A stretch of DNA of 64,000 nucleotides from Tessaracoccus sp. MC1865 (GTDB taxonomy: Bacteria > Actinomycetota > Actinomycetes > Propionibacteriales > Propionibacteriaceae), in assembly GCF_017815535.1 (NCBI RefSeq), contig NZ_CP072596.1, positions 1,364,001-1,428,000 of the forward strand, written 5' to 3'. Positions 7,918 to 16,433 of this stretch are shown here, one piece after another. How positions within the stretch are numbered: position 1 is the stretch's first letter; every line of letters begins with the position of its first letter. A model generated the notes under the pieces. It searched no databases. It was not told the DNA's origin and saw nothing but the letters and a program-made list of their open reading frames with translations. The translations under genes were made by a program, and so were the position numbers.

Positions 7918-10900
7918 CTAGCGTTCGTGGCCATGGTGTTGGCTGCGCTCTCGTGTTCGTTCCTGATCGGGTGCTTTGTGCATGGGGCGTCGGAGGGTGT
8001 CGATGAGCTGTTGTTGCTTGACGCGGCGGCGGATCGTGTCGATGGGCGCCCGGTCTGGTGTAGCTGGTGGCCGGGTGAGCGCTTGGATGATCGCCTCGCG
8101 GCTTCGGGACAAGACGTTCTCGACGACGGCCAGGGGGCTGCGTGGGGCTTGGCGTTCGATGCTTCTGAGGGTGGCGGTTGCTGTGGCGACGTCGGCCTTG
8201 GCTTTGTCTGCGGCCGCGAGGCGGGCGAGGCCGGATTCTCCGGGGGCAAGCGGGGCGTTGCGGAGGTGGTGGAGCTGGCTCTGGGCAGCGCGGAGCACGT
8301 CGGCCTGCTGGTTGCGTGCGGTGACCCAGGCGCTGATGGGGGAGACCTGCACGGGCTTGAGTTTCGCTGTCTGGAGGTGCAGCAGGTTCGGCTTCTTCGG
8401 CCGGGTCTGTGTGGGGCGCCGCGCGGGAGCAGGTGAAACCGCTGGAGTCTGGATGGTGACGGGTGTCCGGCGGGCTCGGGTGGCGAGGTCGTCGGGCGCT
8501 GGTGTGGTCGGTGCCGGTGTACGGACGGGCAGAGGGATCCGCATGGGTGGGCGGGTGTCGTCGATGCTGTTGGCGGCGACGATGTCGCGGCGGAGGTCGG
8601 CGGCTGCGGTGTGGAGGACGTGGAGGTCGCGTTGTGGGATGCGGCTGGCGTCGTGGCTCCGCGACGGCGGGGGCAGGGCCTTGCTGGGGTCGTCGTGGCC
8701 GGTGAGGCCACGCCATGTGTCGATCTGCCCTGCGAGGGCTTCCCACCGGGCACGTAGCGGGGTGTCGGGTGCGGGGACCGCTCCGAGGTAGTTGGTGGCC
8801 CAGGGGGCTGGGTTGAGGGCGATAGCTGCGCCCCGGTCACGGATCGCGGCCGCGACGGTGTCGGCCATGTCGGTGAGTGGTTCGCGCCAGGTGGGGGGCA
8901 GGTGCGGATCGTTGAGGCCACGGCCGGGGATGCTCCAGCCGGGAGTGCCGGCGGGCCGCTGGTTGATGCCGGTGTCTGGTTCGTAGGTGCGCAGCTTCTG
9001 CTCGACCCACAGCCCTCGTTGCAGGTCGCTGGCGTTGCGCCAGCGGGTCTGTGCTTCGTCGAGGGTGGCGCCGGCGATCGCGGCGTTGGTCTTGACGTCG
9101 GCGTGGGTGAGGTCGCGGGCGGCGTCTCGTTGGACGTTCTCCACGAACCAGGAGCGTCCGTCCATGCGGGCGCGGATGATGGTTTCCTCGCGGAGTTCAG
9201 CTTCGGTGCGGGTGCGGCCGCGTCGGTCGTCGCGGAGCTGGTCGATACGGCCGGTGAGCCGTTCGATGCGCTGGCCGAGTGCGTGGCGGGAGGGGCTGTC
9301 CGGGTCGTGGGTGAGGAGTTCTCGTGTGAGCTCACGCCGGGCGGTCATGGTCTCTCGGATCGCGCCGCCGATGGTCGTCGCGATGGTGCGGTGGGTGTGG
9401 AGTTGCTCGCGCAGCTCGTCGTCGGTGAGTTGCCCGTGGCGGCGGTCAACCCAGGATGGAACGTCTCGCCCGTCCTTCAGGGCTGCGGGGCGCAGTTCGG
9501 GGCCGACGGCTTGCCGTGCTGCCCGGAGGTCCTGCAAGGCCCCTTCACGGGCCGCTGTGGCGGTGTCCAGGGCGGTGGCGAGCTGGCCGTGGCCCATGGC
9601 GCGGGCAGGGCGGAGCTGGGTGGAGTAGCGGACCGTGGTGGCGGTGGCCAGATGCTTGTTGATGCGCCATGCGATCAGCCCGGTGGGGTCGTCGCCGGCG
9701 GACAGGGAGTCGACGCCGGCGACGAGGGTGAGCATCCGTTCGGCGGTGAATCCGGCGTCTTCTGCGGCAGCGAGCGCGGTGTAAAGCCGGTGGCGTTTGT
9801 CGCTGGTGGTGATCGCCGCGGCGAGCTGCGGGTCCCAGGCGCGCAGCAGGCTGGTGTAGCGCTGTTGGTCGGCGCGCTGCTGCATGTCGCCCAGGATCCG
9901 CACCATCCGTGCGGGGTGGTGGGCTTCGGCGTGCGCTTGGTTGATGAGTTCACGGGCCGAGATGGCTTGCTTGCTGGTGGCTGCGGCGTTGCGGAGCATG
10001 TCTGCGGCCGAGGTGCCGTCGGTGATCGCGTAGACGTGGTTGGAGTGTCGACCTCGAGTGAGGCCGACGTAGAGGGCTTCGCGGCTGGTGGTGTCGTCGA
10101 TGATGAGGTGAGCGTGGTCGACGGTTTGGCCTTGGGCTCGGTGCACGGTGGTGGCGTAGCCGAGCCCGGTGGAGCCGGCGACGTAGTCGGCGGGTAGCTC
10201 GATGCTGCGGCCGAGGTCGTCGACGGCGTCGATGTGGCCGTCGTCACCGATGTCGGTGATGGTCCACACGTCGCCGTTCTTCACGAAGTTGTGGCCTGTT
10301 CCGGTGGTGAGACGGCGGTCGTTTCGGCGGGTGATGATGCGGTCTCCGATGCCAGCGAGGCTGCCGTCAGCCAGCTCGATGCTGCGGTCCATGGTGACGC
10401 TTCCTTCTACCACGCGCTGGTCGTGGGCCATCTGATTGAGCGTGGCCACGGTGTTGTTCGTGCCGGCCATCATCAGCGACGTTTGGCCGTGGTTTTGGTC
10501 TGCTTCCCATGCTTCAACGACGCGAGTCAAGACGTGGGCGTTGGTGCCGCCGTGGACACGGTTGTTGGCCAGGTGCCAGTCGACGTCGCCCTCTTCTCGG
10601 AGCCGGAGCGACGCGGCGGCTTCGTTCTCGTCGACGAATCGGTGGACCTGGTCCAGGCGAACGGCGCCGACCTCGGCGGCGAGCATCCTGAGTGATCCGC
10701 CGGCGCCGATCGCTTGGAGCTGGCGGTCGTCTCCAATGAGGCGGACGAACGCGCCGGCGCGGGTGGCTCGTTCGGTGATCGCGGCGAGATCTCGGGCCGA
10801 CGCCATGCCAGCTTCATCGACGAGGATCACGTCGCCAGCGTTGATGGCGCGGGTGCCGTTGCCGGTATCGAGGAGCCACTTGGCGATGGTGGTTGACGTC

Positions 10901-12783
10901 ATCGACGTGGCCTGCTGGAGCTGCTCGGCGGCAGCGGCAGACACGGTGATTCCGTGGACCGAAACGCCCGCGTTACTGGTGGCAGCGATCGCCAGCTTCA
11001 TCGCGGTGGTCTTGCCGGTGCCGGCCGGACCAATGCCCACGGTCACGATGCTCTCGGAGCACGCGACCTGGTGTGCCAAGTCGATCTGTCCCTGATTCAG
11101 CGGCCCATCGTGATAGGCCAGCGCGGCCTCGAAATGCGCCTGGGAGACGGCGGGAAGGGCCACGTCCTGAGCGGCGTTGAGGAGCAGGTCTTCGGCTTCC
11201 AGCACTGCGGTCGAGGTGTATAGCTCGGCGGCTGGAGGCTGGTAGATCGAGCTGCCGTCGTCGTTGATCAGGTCATCATGGTGGGGCAGATTCAGCCGTG
11301 GTGTGATGGAGAAGCTGGCGTGGGTCAATGCCTCGTGAGTGATCGCCTGGAGGGTCAGATCATCCACGATCCCGGGCTGTGCAGCGGCCCAGATGTTGAG
11401 CCGGGTTTCGATGTGATTGCGGGTCCAGGTCGACTGTTTCGCGGAGACTTCGTCGACCAGTTGTCCGGCGATCTCGGTGATGTTGATCGGCGGTGGAGTC
11501 ACCAGCTGATAGGCGTCCGGGTGCTTCATTGCCCACTCGATCTGGGTGCGCAAACTGTCGGCAGATCGGCCCATGATCTGGTTCCACCGCTGGCGAAGAT
11601 CGTCGCGGGTGACTGCCTGGGACTTCGGTGTTCTGGTGTCCAAAGTGGCCTGTTGCTTGAGGGCCAGGAGTTCCTTGGTTCCGGGTTGACGGCCATGCTG
11701 GTTGACGTAGTCTGCGACGAGTTCTGCGGTGCGTTGGGCGATGGCGATGCTGCGCGAGGAGAACATGTCCAGGTGCTTGTCGGTCACCATCCGCAGTTCC
11801 ATTCCGCGATGGGAACCCGAGGGCGAGACGCGCTGGCGAAGATCGAAGCCGAGCGATTTCAGTTCATCTGCGAGGTGCTTGTTGTACACAGATGAGGCGT
11901 TCATGGTGGCCCGGTAGAGGCTCTGCCCGTCGATGGTGAGCCAGCGGGTGGAGCCGTCGGCTTCAGTGATCTGGACGCGGTTTGCGATGACGACGTGGTC
12001 GTGGAGCTGGGGGTCACCTTCGCGGGATTCCCAGTGCCTGAATCGTGTGGCCAGGAGACCGCTGGTGGTGCGGTAAGCCATGCCGTTGGTGCCGGTTCTA
12101 GCCCGGACGACTTCGGTCTCAAGGAACTCGACGGTGCGCTCGATGGCGCGCTGGTGGGCAGCCTCAAGCGCCGTTGCTTGGGGCTCGTGTGCGATGGCCC
12201 AGGCGACGGACACGGACTTGGGAGCAGAGAAGGTGAGGTCGAATCCGGAGACCGCGTTTTGTCCCTTGGTCAGCTCGGTTGCGAGGAACCTTGCGACCTC
12301 GTGCGGTGCGCCGGCGCGGCCATTTCGGTCGCGGAACATGATGCCTGCTTGGCGCATCCTGACGGCGATCCGTTCGTCTGGGGTGAGGTCTCGACCCAGT
12401 TCGGTTTCGCGCGCAACGGTGGCGTTCTTGATGGCGGTTGCGAGTTCACTATCGGGGGTCTGGTAGCCGTAGAACTTGCGGCCCAGTAGCACGGCTTTGA
12501 GTGCCTGTGTGGCGCTCATTCCGGTGCTCATGTGGTGTGCGACCAGGACGTCGGCGTTGGGGTGGAGGCCTTCGCCAAAGAGGGCCTTCATCTGTGCTTC
12601 GCTGACGGATCCATCGATCCCGAGGCTGGCTGCTCCGCCGCCCAACCACTGGCCTTCAGGTGTTCCCGTTTCGAGGTAGTAGTCGCCTAGTTCCTGGTTC
12701 TTGCCGATGTGGTGATCGGCGCTGACTGTGACGGAGGTGTAGTAGGCGTAGCCGTCTCCAGCGCTGAGCTTGGAGATCGTCAT
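7918..12783 (-). CDS. MobF conjugative relaxase with RecD-like helicase (TraA/TrwC type)
   Basis: 1621 residues from the ATG at 12783 (MTISKLSAG); a longer reading to 12819 adds 12 residues unlike the family. The N-terminal relaxase has the early tyrosines (GYAYYT, about 11-16), GFDLTFSAPKSVS, and the metal-binding HDH at 261-263. The helicase half has Walker A GPAGTGKTT at about 583-590 and Walker B DEAGM at about 650, followed by other superfamily 1 motifs (HRAQGQTVDHAHL). The last ~500 residues are charged, helical and unassigned. It nicks oriT, stays linked to the strand and unwinds it; its probable oriT lies immediately upstream at 12846-12987. Length suits actinobacterial TraA. Confidence 0.93.
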   Translation of the reverse strand: MTISKLSAGDGYAYYTSVTVSADHHIGKNQELGDYYLETGTPEGQWLGGGAASLGIDGSVSEAQMKALFGEGLHPNADVLVAHHMSTGMSATQALKAVLLGRKFYGYQTPDSELATAIKNATVARETELGRDLTPDERIAVRMRQAGIMFRDRNGRAGAPHEVARFLATELTKGQNAVSGFDLTFSAPKSVSVAWAIAHEPQATALEAAHQRAIERTVEFLETEVVRARTGTNGMAYRTTSGLLATRFRHWESREGDPQLHDHVVIANRVQITEADGSTRWLTIDGQSLYRATMNASSVYNKHLADELKSLGFDLRQRVSPSGSHRGMELRMVTDKHLDMFSSRSIAIAQRTAELVADYVNQHGRQPGTKELLALKQQATLDTRTPKSQAVTRDDLRQRWNQIMGRSADSLRTQIEWAMKHPDAYQLVTPPPINITEIAGQLVDEVSAKQSTWTRNHIETRLNIWAAAQPGIVDDLTLQAITHEALTHASFSITPRLNLPHHDDLINDDGSSIYQPPAAELYTSTAVLEAEDLLLNAAQDVALPAVSQAHFEAALAYHDGPLNQGQIDLAHQVACSESIVTVGIGPAGTGKTTAMKLAIAATSNAGVSVHGITVSAAAAEQLQQATSMTSTTIAKWLLDTGNGTRAINAGDVILVDEAGMASARDLAAITERATRAGAFVRLIGDDRQLQAIGAGGSLRMLAAEVGAVRLDQVHRFVDENEAAASLRLREEGDVDWHLANNRVHGGTNAHVLTRVVEAWEADQNHGQTSLMMAGTNNTVATLNQMAHDQRVVEGSVTMDRSIELADGSLAGIGDRIITRRNDRRLTTGTGHNFVKNGDVWTITDIGDDGHIDAVDDLGRSIELPADYVAGSTGLGYATTVHRAQGQTVDHAHLIIDDTTSREALYVGLTRGRHSNHVYAITDGTSAADMLRNAAATSKQAISARELINQAHAEAHHPARMVRILGDMQQRADQQRYTSLLRAWDPQLAAAITTSDKRHRLYTALAAAEDAGFTAERMLTLVAGVDSLSAGDDPTGLIAWRINKHLATATTVRYSTQLRPARAMGHGQLATALDTATAAREGALQDLRAARQAVGPELRPAALKDGRDVPSWVDRRHGQLTDDELREQLHTHRTIATTIGGAIRETMTARRELTRELLTHDPDSPSRHALGQRIERLTGRIDQLRDDRRGRTRTEAELREETIIRARMDGRSWFVENVQRDAARDLTHADVKTNAAIAGATLDEAQTRWRNASDLQRGLWVEQKLRTYEPDTGINQRPAGTPGWSIPGRGLNDPHLPPTWREPLTDMADTVAAAIRDRGAAIALNPAPWATNYLGAVPAPDTPLRARWEALAGQIDTWRGLTGHDDPSKALPPPSRSHDASRIPQRDLHVLHTAAADLRRDIVAANSIDDTRPPMRIPLPVRTPAPTTPAPDDLATRARRTPVTIQTPAVSPAPARRPTQTRPKKPNLLHLQTAKLKPVQVSPISAWVTARNQQADVLRAAQSQLHHLRNAPLAPGESGLARLAAADKAKADVATATATLRSIERQAPRSPLAVVENVLSRSREAIIQALTRPPATPDRAPIDTIRRRVKQQQLIDTLRRPMHKAPDQERTRERSQHHGHER

Positions 12784-12845
12784 CACGGGGCTGAGTATAG
12801 GCCGAACTGGAGGGCACATTTCACCGAGTGGTTAGAAATGCAAGT

Positions 12846-12987
12846 AGTGTGACACTGATGGGCCTCCGATTGCGGAGGTTTCCACTTGTGGCCCATGAGT
12901 GTCTCGACCAACGGTCGATCTCATTTCGTCCATGCTCCGAAGGGCAGGGTGGACGAAACCTGGGAATCGCCACACCGTCTAGGTGTG
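12846..12987. other. Candidate origin of transfer (oriT): four inverted repeats
   Basis: Between the divergent relaxase (start 12783) and the small gene at 13214, four inverted repeats follow one another: GACACTGATGGGCC (12851-12864) with GGCCCATGAGTGTC (12890-12903), 13 of 14 pairing, enclosing CCTCCG/CGGAGG (12863-12868, 12873-12878); TCGACC/GGTCGA (12904-12909, 12913-12918); TTTCGTCC/GGACGAAA (12924-12931, 12951-12958); CACACC/GGTGTG (12971-12976, 12982-12987). An AGTGT-G-ACACT palindrome at 12846-12856 overlaps the first arm. MobF relaxases bind hairpins next to nic and their oriT usually adjoins the relaxase gene. The nic position is not determined. Confidence 0.6.
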
Positions 12988-13213
12988 TCCTTCGCGCGGG
13001 TGCGGTGCTGTCCATCGGTGTGTGCGGGGCGTAGAGCCGTGCACGCTGTGGGCGGGGCTGTGGCCGCTGAGGGTTGTCCATTCATGTGTGCAGGTTGCGC
13101 GTCTCACTTTCTGGCGAAGCTGTGCACATGTGGGCAACCCGAACGCCCCTCCGGGCCTGTGGCCCGGCCGCGCGGCTAGACTGTCCGCACCCCCCCCCAG
13201 CGTGAGGAGCGCC

Positions 13214-13531
13214 ATGGCACGCACGGCATTGACCAGAACTGAAGCTCGAAAGCGTGCGCGTGAGCGCTCCGCTGCCTTCCGGGAACGTGAGCATCGGCTC
13301 GTCGGTCTCGTCGCAGATTGGGAAGTCGCCCAGGACGCGCTGCACAACAGCTACGCGGCAATGTATGAGGCGGGGCTCACGCGCAGCGAGATTGCTCAGC
13401 GAACTGGTCAGACAGTGGGTCGCGTGCCCAAGCTCGACGAACTTGTTGAGACCGTCGATGACGATGCGTCGGAAGTGAGCAGCGATGACGTCAACGGAAC
13501 GCCTGACGACGCTGCTGAACGCGGCGAGTGA
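13214..13531 (+). CDS. Small basic protein with HTH-like segment, possible relaxosome accessory
   Basis: 105 residues. GAGGAG at 13203-13208 precedes the ATG. The first 30 residues are strongly basic and helical (ARTALTRTEARKRARERS), then a helix pair ending AGLTRSEIAQRTGQTVGRV that looks like a helix-turn-helix; the tail is acidic. It is the first gene on the other side of the candidate oriT, facing away from the relaxase, which is where oriT-binding accessory proteins are often found. No family assigned. A run of nine C (13190-13198) lies just before the ribosome-binding site. Confidence 0.6.
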   Translation: MARTALTRTEARKRARERSAAFREREHRLVGLVADWEVAQDALHNSYAAMYEAGLTRSEIAQRTGQTVGRVPKLDELVETVDDDASEVSSDDVNGTPDDAAERGE

Positions 13532-13967
13532 CGACGCGATCGTCGAGCGCTACTTCGCGAAGATCTCGCGTGCAGGTTCGGCGTCGTGTTGGCTATGGAC
13601 TGGCGCGATCTCTGGCAAGGGCCATGGCCGTTTCTGGATCGGTGGCGGAGTAGTCGTTGTGGCGCATCGTTTCGGGTGGCTGATCAACGCCGGCAGCGAC
13701 GTCCAGGAGATGCCCGAAGTCGTCAGCCATTCCTGCGACAACCCTCTGTGCCAGAACCCGGGACATCTCCATGCCTCGACGTTCAGCTCGAACCGCATTG
13801 AGTACCTTCAACGCCGCGGCACACCACGGTCCCCGCTGCGAGACAAACGCGGCGCCCGCGGACGTGCCCGCGAGCTACGCGACGCGGCAAAGTCGAAGCG
13901 CAGCATCGCAGAGGCCGTCGACGCTGGGCTCACCGAACTTGATCGGTATCAGATCACGCTGTGGTGA
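13485..13967 (+). CDS. HNH endonuclease
   Basis: 160 residues. The HNH_3-like core is clear: CWLWTGAISGKGHGRF, then AHRFGW, VSHSCDNPLCQNPGHLHAST and SNR. These His/Asn/Cys positions form the betabetaalpha-metal nuclease site. The gene overlaps the preceding small gene by 47 nt in another frame, which suggests coupled translation. Such enzymes are common on actinobacterial plasmids and phages as nicking or homing nucleases; a part in transfer or in competition with other elements is possible but not shown. Confidence 0.82.
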   Translation: MTSTERLTTLLNAASDDAIVERYFAKISRAGSASCWLWTGAISGKGHGRFWIGGGVVVVAHRFGWLINAGSDVQEMPEVVSHSCDNPLCQNPGHLHASTFSSNRIEYLQRRGTPRSPLRDKRGARGRARELRDAAKSKRSIAEAVDAGLTELDRYQITLW

Positions 13968-14026
13968 GCCGGCGTGGGAGGCGTGACGCGGTGGCAACGA
14001 TGCGTGTTGTTGTGGGTGTTAGCGGG

Positions 14027-15127
14027 TCAGGTGGTGGGCCGGTTTCGCCATGCCGATAGCTGCACCGGGGGTGCCAGGAGTTCGGTGTCGGTCCAGCGTT
14101 CCAGGAGTGATGTCGGCAAGCCTGTGAGGTCCTCGGCCGAGCGGGACGGTTTCGTGGTGGCTCGGGTGAGGGCCTGTCCGAACAGCAACGGCCGTTCCTC
14201 AGCGACATGCACTGGCTCGTTGTTGCGCCACCCTCGAGAGGAGAGTTGGATGTGCAGGCTTCGTGCTCGATCGGCGCTGATGATGTTGGCGCGTTTCGCG
14301 GCCATGATGATGGCTCCGACACTGATTCCGTACTCGGCTTTGATCGGTAGGTAGCCGTGGAGATTCAGTGTGTCTGTCACGCGTTGGTGGAGGACTTCGG
14401 TCGGCAGCAGCAGGGCGCCGGCGAAAGCGTGAGCTCGTTTCTCTTGTGGGGACCTGGTGCTGGTTGACGGGCCGGTGGTTCCTTGGTCCCAGAGCAGGTG
14501 CGCCAACTCGTGAGCCAGAGTGAATCGGGCAGCGTCACCTCGTCCGGTGGTGGGTAGCGCGATGAGGGGTCGAGTCACGTCCGGGTGGGGAATCGAGATC
14601 CCAGAGTGGGTCGGTGCCTCCCCCGTCGAGGGGGCGTCGAGTGCGGTGACGACGCCGATGCCGAGCCGCTCCAGGAAGCGGACCATGTTGAGAATGGGCG
14701 CATCGGAGGCAACCCCGCCGAGACGTCGCAGCGCGCTGGCCGCGTCGTCGATTGCGGTCGAGTCGGTCACCTCGGCCGGTGCGTGGAACTCGTGGTATCC
14801 CGATGCTTGCGAGACCGCAGAGAATGCTCGTGCGGCCTCTCGGTAGAGACGCACGATCCTGCGTTCATCGGAGACCTTCGCGGCGCTGCTCTTGCGGAAG
14901 GTCGCGACGCTGATCTCCAACACCGTGGGCGGAACGAGGAAGAAGCTTGGCGGAACTCGGTACGTGTCGGCGGCGTGCGCCATGAGTTCGGCCGGGAGGG
15001 GGCGCTCCGCCTTCTCGATCTGAGACAGTGAGGGCTGACTGATTCCCAGCGTGCTGGCCATCTGGGTTTGGGTGATGCTGTGGAGCTCTCGCAGCGCCAG
15101 CAGCCGGCGTCCGTTGGGGATGCTCAC
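14027..15127 (-). CDS. XRE-family regulator fused to ImmA/IrrE metallopeptidase
   Basis: 366 residues. The GTG at 15127 overlaps the TGA of the upstream gene (GTGA), which fixes the start; longer readings run antisense-like through that gene. Residues ~1-60 are an XRE helix-turn-helix (TQTQMASTLGISQPSLSQIE). The zinc protease motif HELAH is at about 202-207 in FTLAHELAHLLW, followed by AHAFAGALLLPTEV, as in ImmA/IrrE. These proteins cleave repressors or act as antitoxins/regulators in mobile elements. Co-translated with an unknown 209-residue protein, it forms a two-gene module. Confidence 0.88.
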   Translation of the reverse strand: MSIPNGRRLLALRELHSITQTQMASTLGISQPSLSQIEKAERPLPAELMAHAADTYRVPPSFFLVPPTVLEISVATFRKSSAAKVSDERRIVRLYREAARAFSAVSQASGYHEFHAPAEVTDSTAIDDAASALRRLGGVASDAPILNMVRFLERLGIGVVTALDAPSTGEAPTHSGISIPHPDVTRPLIALPTTGRGDAARFTLAHELAHLLWDQGTTGPSTSTRSPQEKRAHAFAGALLLPTEVLHQRVTDTLNLHGYLPIKAEYGISVGAIIMAAKRANIISADRARSLHIQLSSRGWRNNEPVHVAEERPLLFGQALTRATTKPSRSAEDLTGLPTSLLERWTDTELLAPPVQLSAWRNRPTT

Positions 15128-15753
15128 TGGCCCAAGTCCTCGTCGCTGTCGATGTGCACGGCGAAGAAATCCTCCTCGTCGTCGTGTGCCTCGAAGCGGA
15201 GATCCTCGAACATGGTGCCACCTCGTGGGATCTCGATGTCGAGGTCGCATGGCACTCGGTGGCCGAACCGTCCAGGGCTGATGGGGTGTGCCACCCGAAG
15301 GGTGAACCCCTCTGTCCGGGCCTCGGCATCGAGGTAGTCCCAGAGCAGAAGGAAGGTGTGACGCTGGGCGGCGGTTGGCCACAGCTCGGGCAGCGGATCC
15401 TGGCGCCATGCGGCACGACGCGCGGCGCCCAGACCGGCGTGGGGAACTCGACCGGGTTGTAGCGGGTTTCCCTTCAGGAAGCGCAGGTCCATCACTCCCG
15501 GTTTGCGGATGATCAACTGGCCCATTCGGTTGGTGTCGCCGGCCAGGGTCCACCCTTCAGCGAGCGGTGCGGACTCCAGCTCCACGCGGGTCCACGCTCG
15601 CACCATCATCGATCGGGCACTGTTGAACCGCGAGCCCAGCCCACGGCAACGTTCCTCCGCGATCGCGATCGCGGAAGCTATTGCCTCATCCAGGACTCCG
15701 GTCACTGGCCCCAGCTGCGCCAGCACCTCCGCCAGAGTTACATCACCTGTCAT
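15124..15753 (-). CDS. Unknown protein paired with the XRE-ImmA/IrrE gene
   Basis: 209 residues. GGAGGAG lies 5 nt before the ATG at 15753, which decides this start over upstream codons. No recognised family. A helical N-terminus is followed by a beta-rich middle (GWTLAGDTNRMGQLIIRKPG) and a highly acidic tail (DDEEDFFAVHIDSDEDLG). The stop overlaps the next gene's GTG by 4 nt, so the two products are probably made in fixed ratio. By analogy with ImmA/IrrE pairs it could be the toxin, sensor or cleavage substrate of the protease; that is inference. Confidence 0.7.
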   Translation of the reverse strand: MTGDVTLAEVLAQLGPVTGVLDEAIASAIAIAEERCRGLGSRFNSARSMMVRAWTRVELESAPLAEGWTLAGDTNRMGQLIIRKPGVMDLRFLKGNPLQPGRVPHAGLGAARRAAWRQDPLPELWPTAAQRHTFLLLWDYLDAEARTEGFTLRVAHPISPGRFGHRVPCDLDIEIPRGGTMFEDLRFEAHDDEEDFFAVHIDSDEDLGQ

Positions 15754-15775
15754 ATTCTCCTCCAAACGCCTCACC

Positions 15776-15803
15776 GTCAATAATATACCCATCAATGTTA
15801 CAT
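15776..15803 (-). promoter_or_regulatory. AT-rich upstream region with repeated TCAAT, possible operator
   Basis: An AT-rich island in otherwise GC-rich DNA lies 25-50 bp before the two-gene XRE/ImmA module. TCAAT is repeated at 15777-15781 and 15792-15796, and TATATT (minus strand, 15787-15782) could be a -10. A matching -35 is not clear. XRE autoregulation through this site is a guess from position. Confidence 0.3.
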
Positions 15804-15922
15804 CTGTGGGTTTCAAGAATGGTCGTGTCTGAACTGAGGGTGTTAGCCGGCGACTGTCTGCGTCTAGGGAGTGGACATGGTCCGTAACGCGGGCTGTCTC
15901 GTCGTGGTGGTTTCGTGACGGG

Positions 15923-16432
15923 TCAAGCGAGGCGGATTGGGAGGCGTGGGGGTGCGCTGGGTAGGGTTCCGCCGTTGGTGTCGCGGGCGGTGGCCACGGC
16001 GACGCTGAGGGCGTTGTGGCACCAGCCGCTGCGGGTGAGGAAGATGCCGGCGGCCGCGTCGGCGGCCATGGCGTCGCTGATGGCGTCAGCGACGATGTTG
16101 GCGATGGTGAAGCTGCGCGGTGAGTTTCCCTTGGGGCCGCTGCCGTTCAGCTCGGATCGCTGGGCTGGGGTGAGGTGTGCGTGCCGCTCGAGGGCGGCAC
16201 CGACCCATGAGGGCAGGGTGTCATGCTGGCGGTTGTTCTGCCAGTCTGCGAGGAACGCGGCCTTGACGTCGTTGTACTCGGCTTGGGTCATCGACACGCT
16301 CAGTGTGGTGGTGTCGGTGGTGGTGGTGCGAGCTCGTCGTTCGGGGCGTTGTGTGGACTCGGGGTGCGGGTCGCGGATGATGGCATCTCGGTTGCGGTCG
16401 GCCAGGGTGCGGCGGCGGGGCTGGCTGGTCAT
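15923..16432 (-). CDS. ParB-like small partition partner (putative centromere binder)
   Basis: 169 residues. The ATG at 16432 lies two bases inside the parA stop region, so the genes are translationally coupled. The N-terminal ~50 residues are basic and disordered. The middle SVSMTQAEYNDVKAAFLADW looks like a strand followed by helices, similar to ribbon-helix-helix centromere binders paired with small ParA proteins. The C-terminus is Ala-rich and amphipathic. The call rests mainly on coupling to parA. Confidence 0.6.
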   Translation of the reverse strand: MTSQPRRRTLADRNRDAIIRDPHPESTQRPERRARTTTTDTTTLSVSMTQAEYNDVKAAFLADWQNNRQHDTLPSWVGAALERHAHLTPAQRSELNGSGPKGNSPRSFTIANIVADAISDAMAADAAAGIFLTRSGWCHNALSVAVATARDTNGGTLPSAPPRLPIRLA

Positions 16433-16433
16433 G

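Noticed and set aside
7562-7921. Plus-strand frame of 119 codons in the gene-free region before the relaxase stop
   Set aside because: No ribosome-binding site, no recognisable domain, erratic codon use.
8902-10197. Long plus-strand open frame opposite the relaxase gene
   Set aside because: It mirrors the GC-rich third-position pattern of the relaxase on the other strand, has Gly/Val-rich low-complexity sequence and no family motif or ribosome-binding site.
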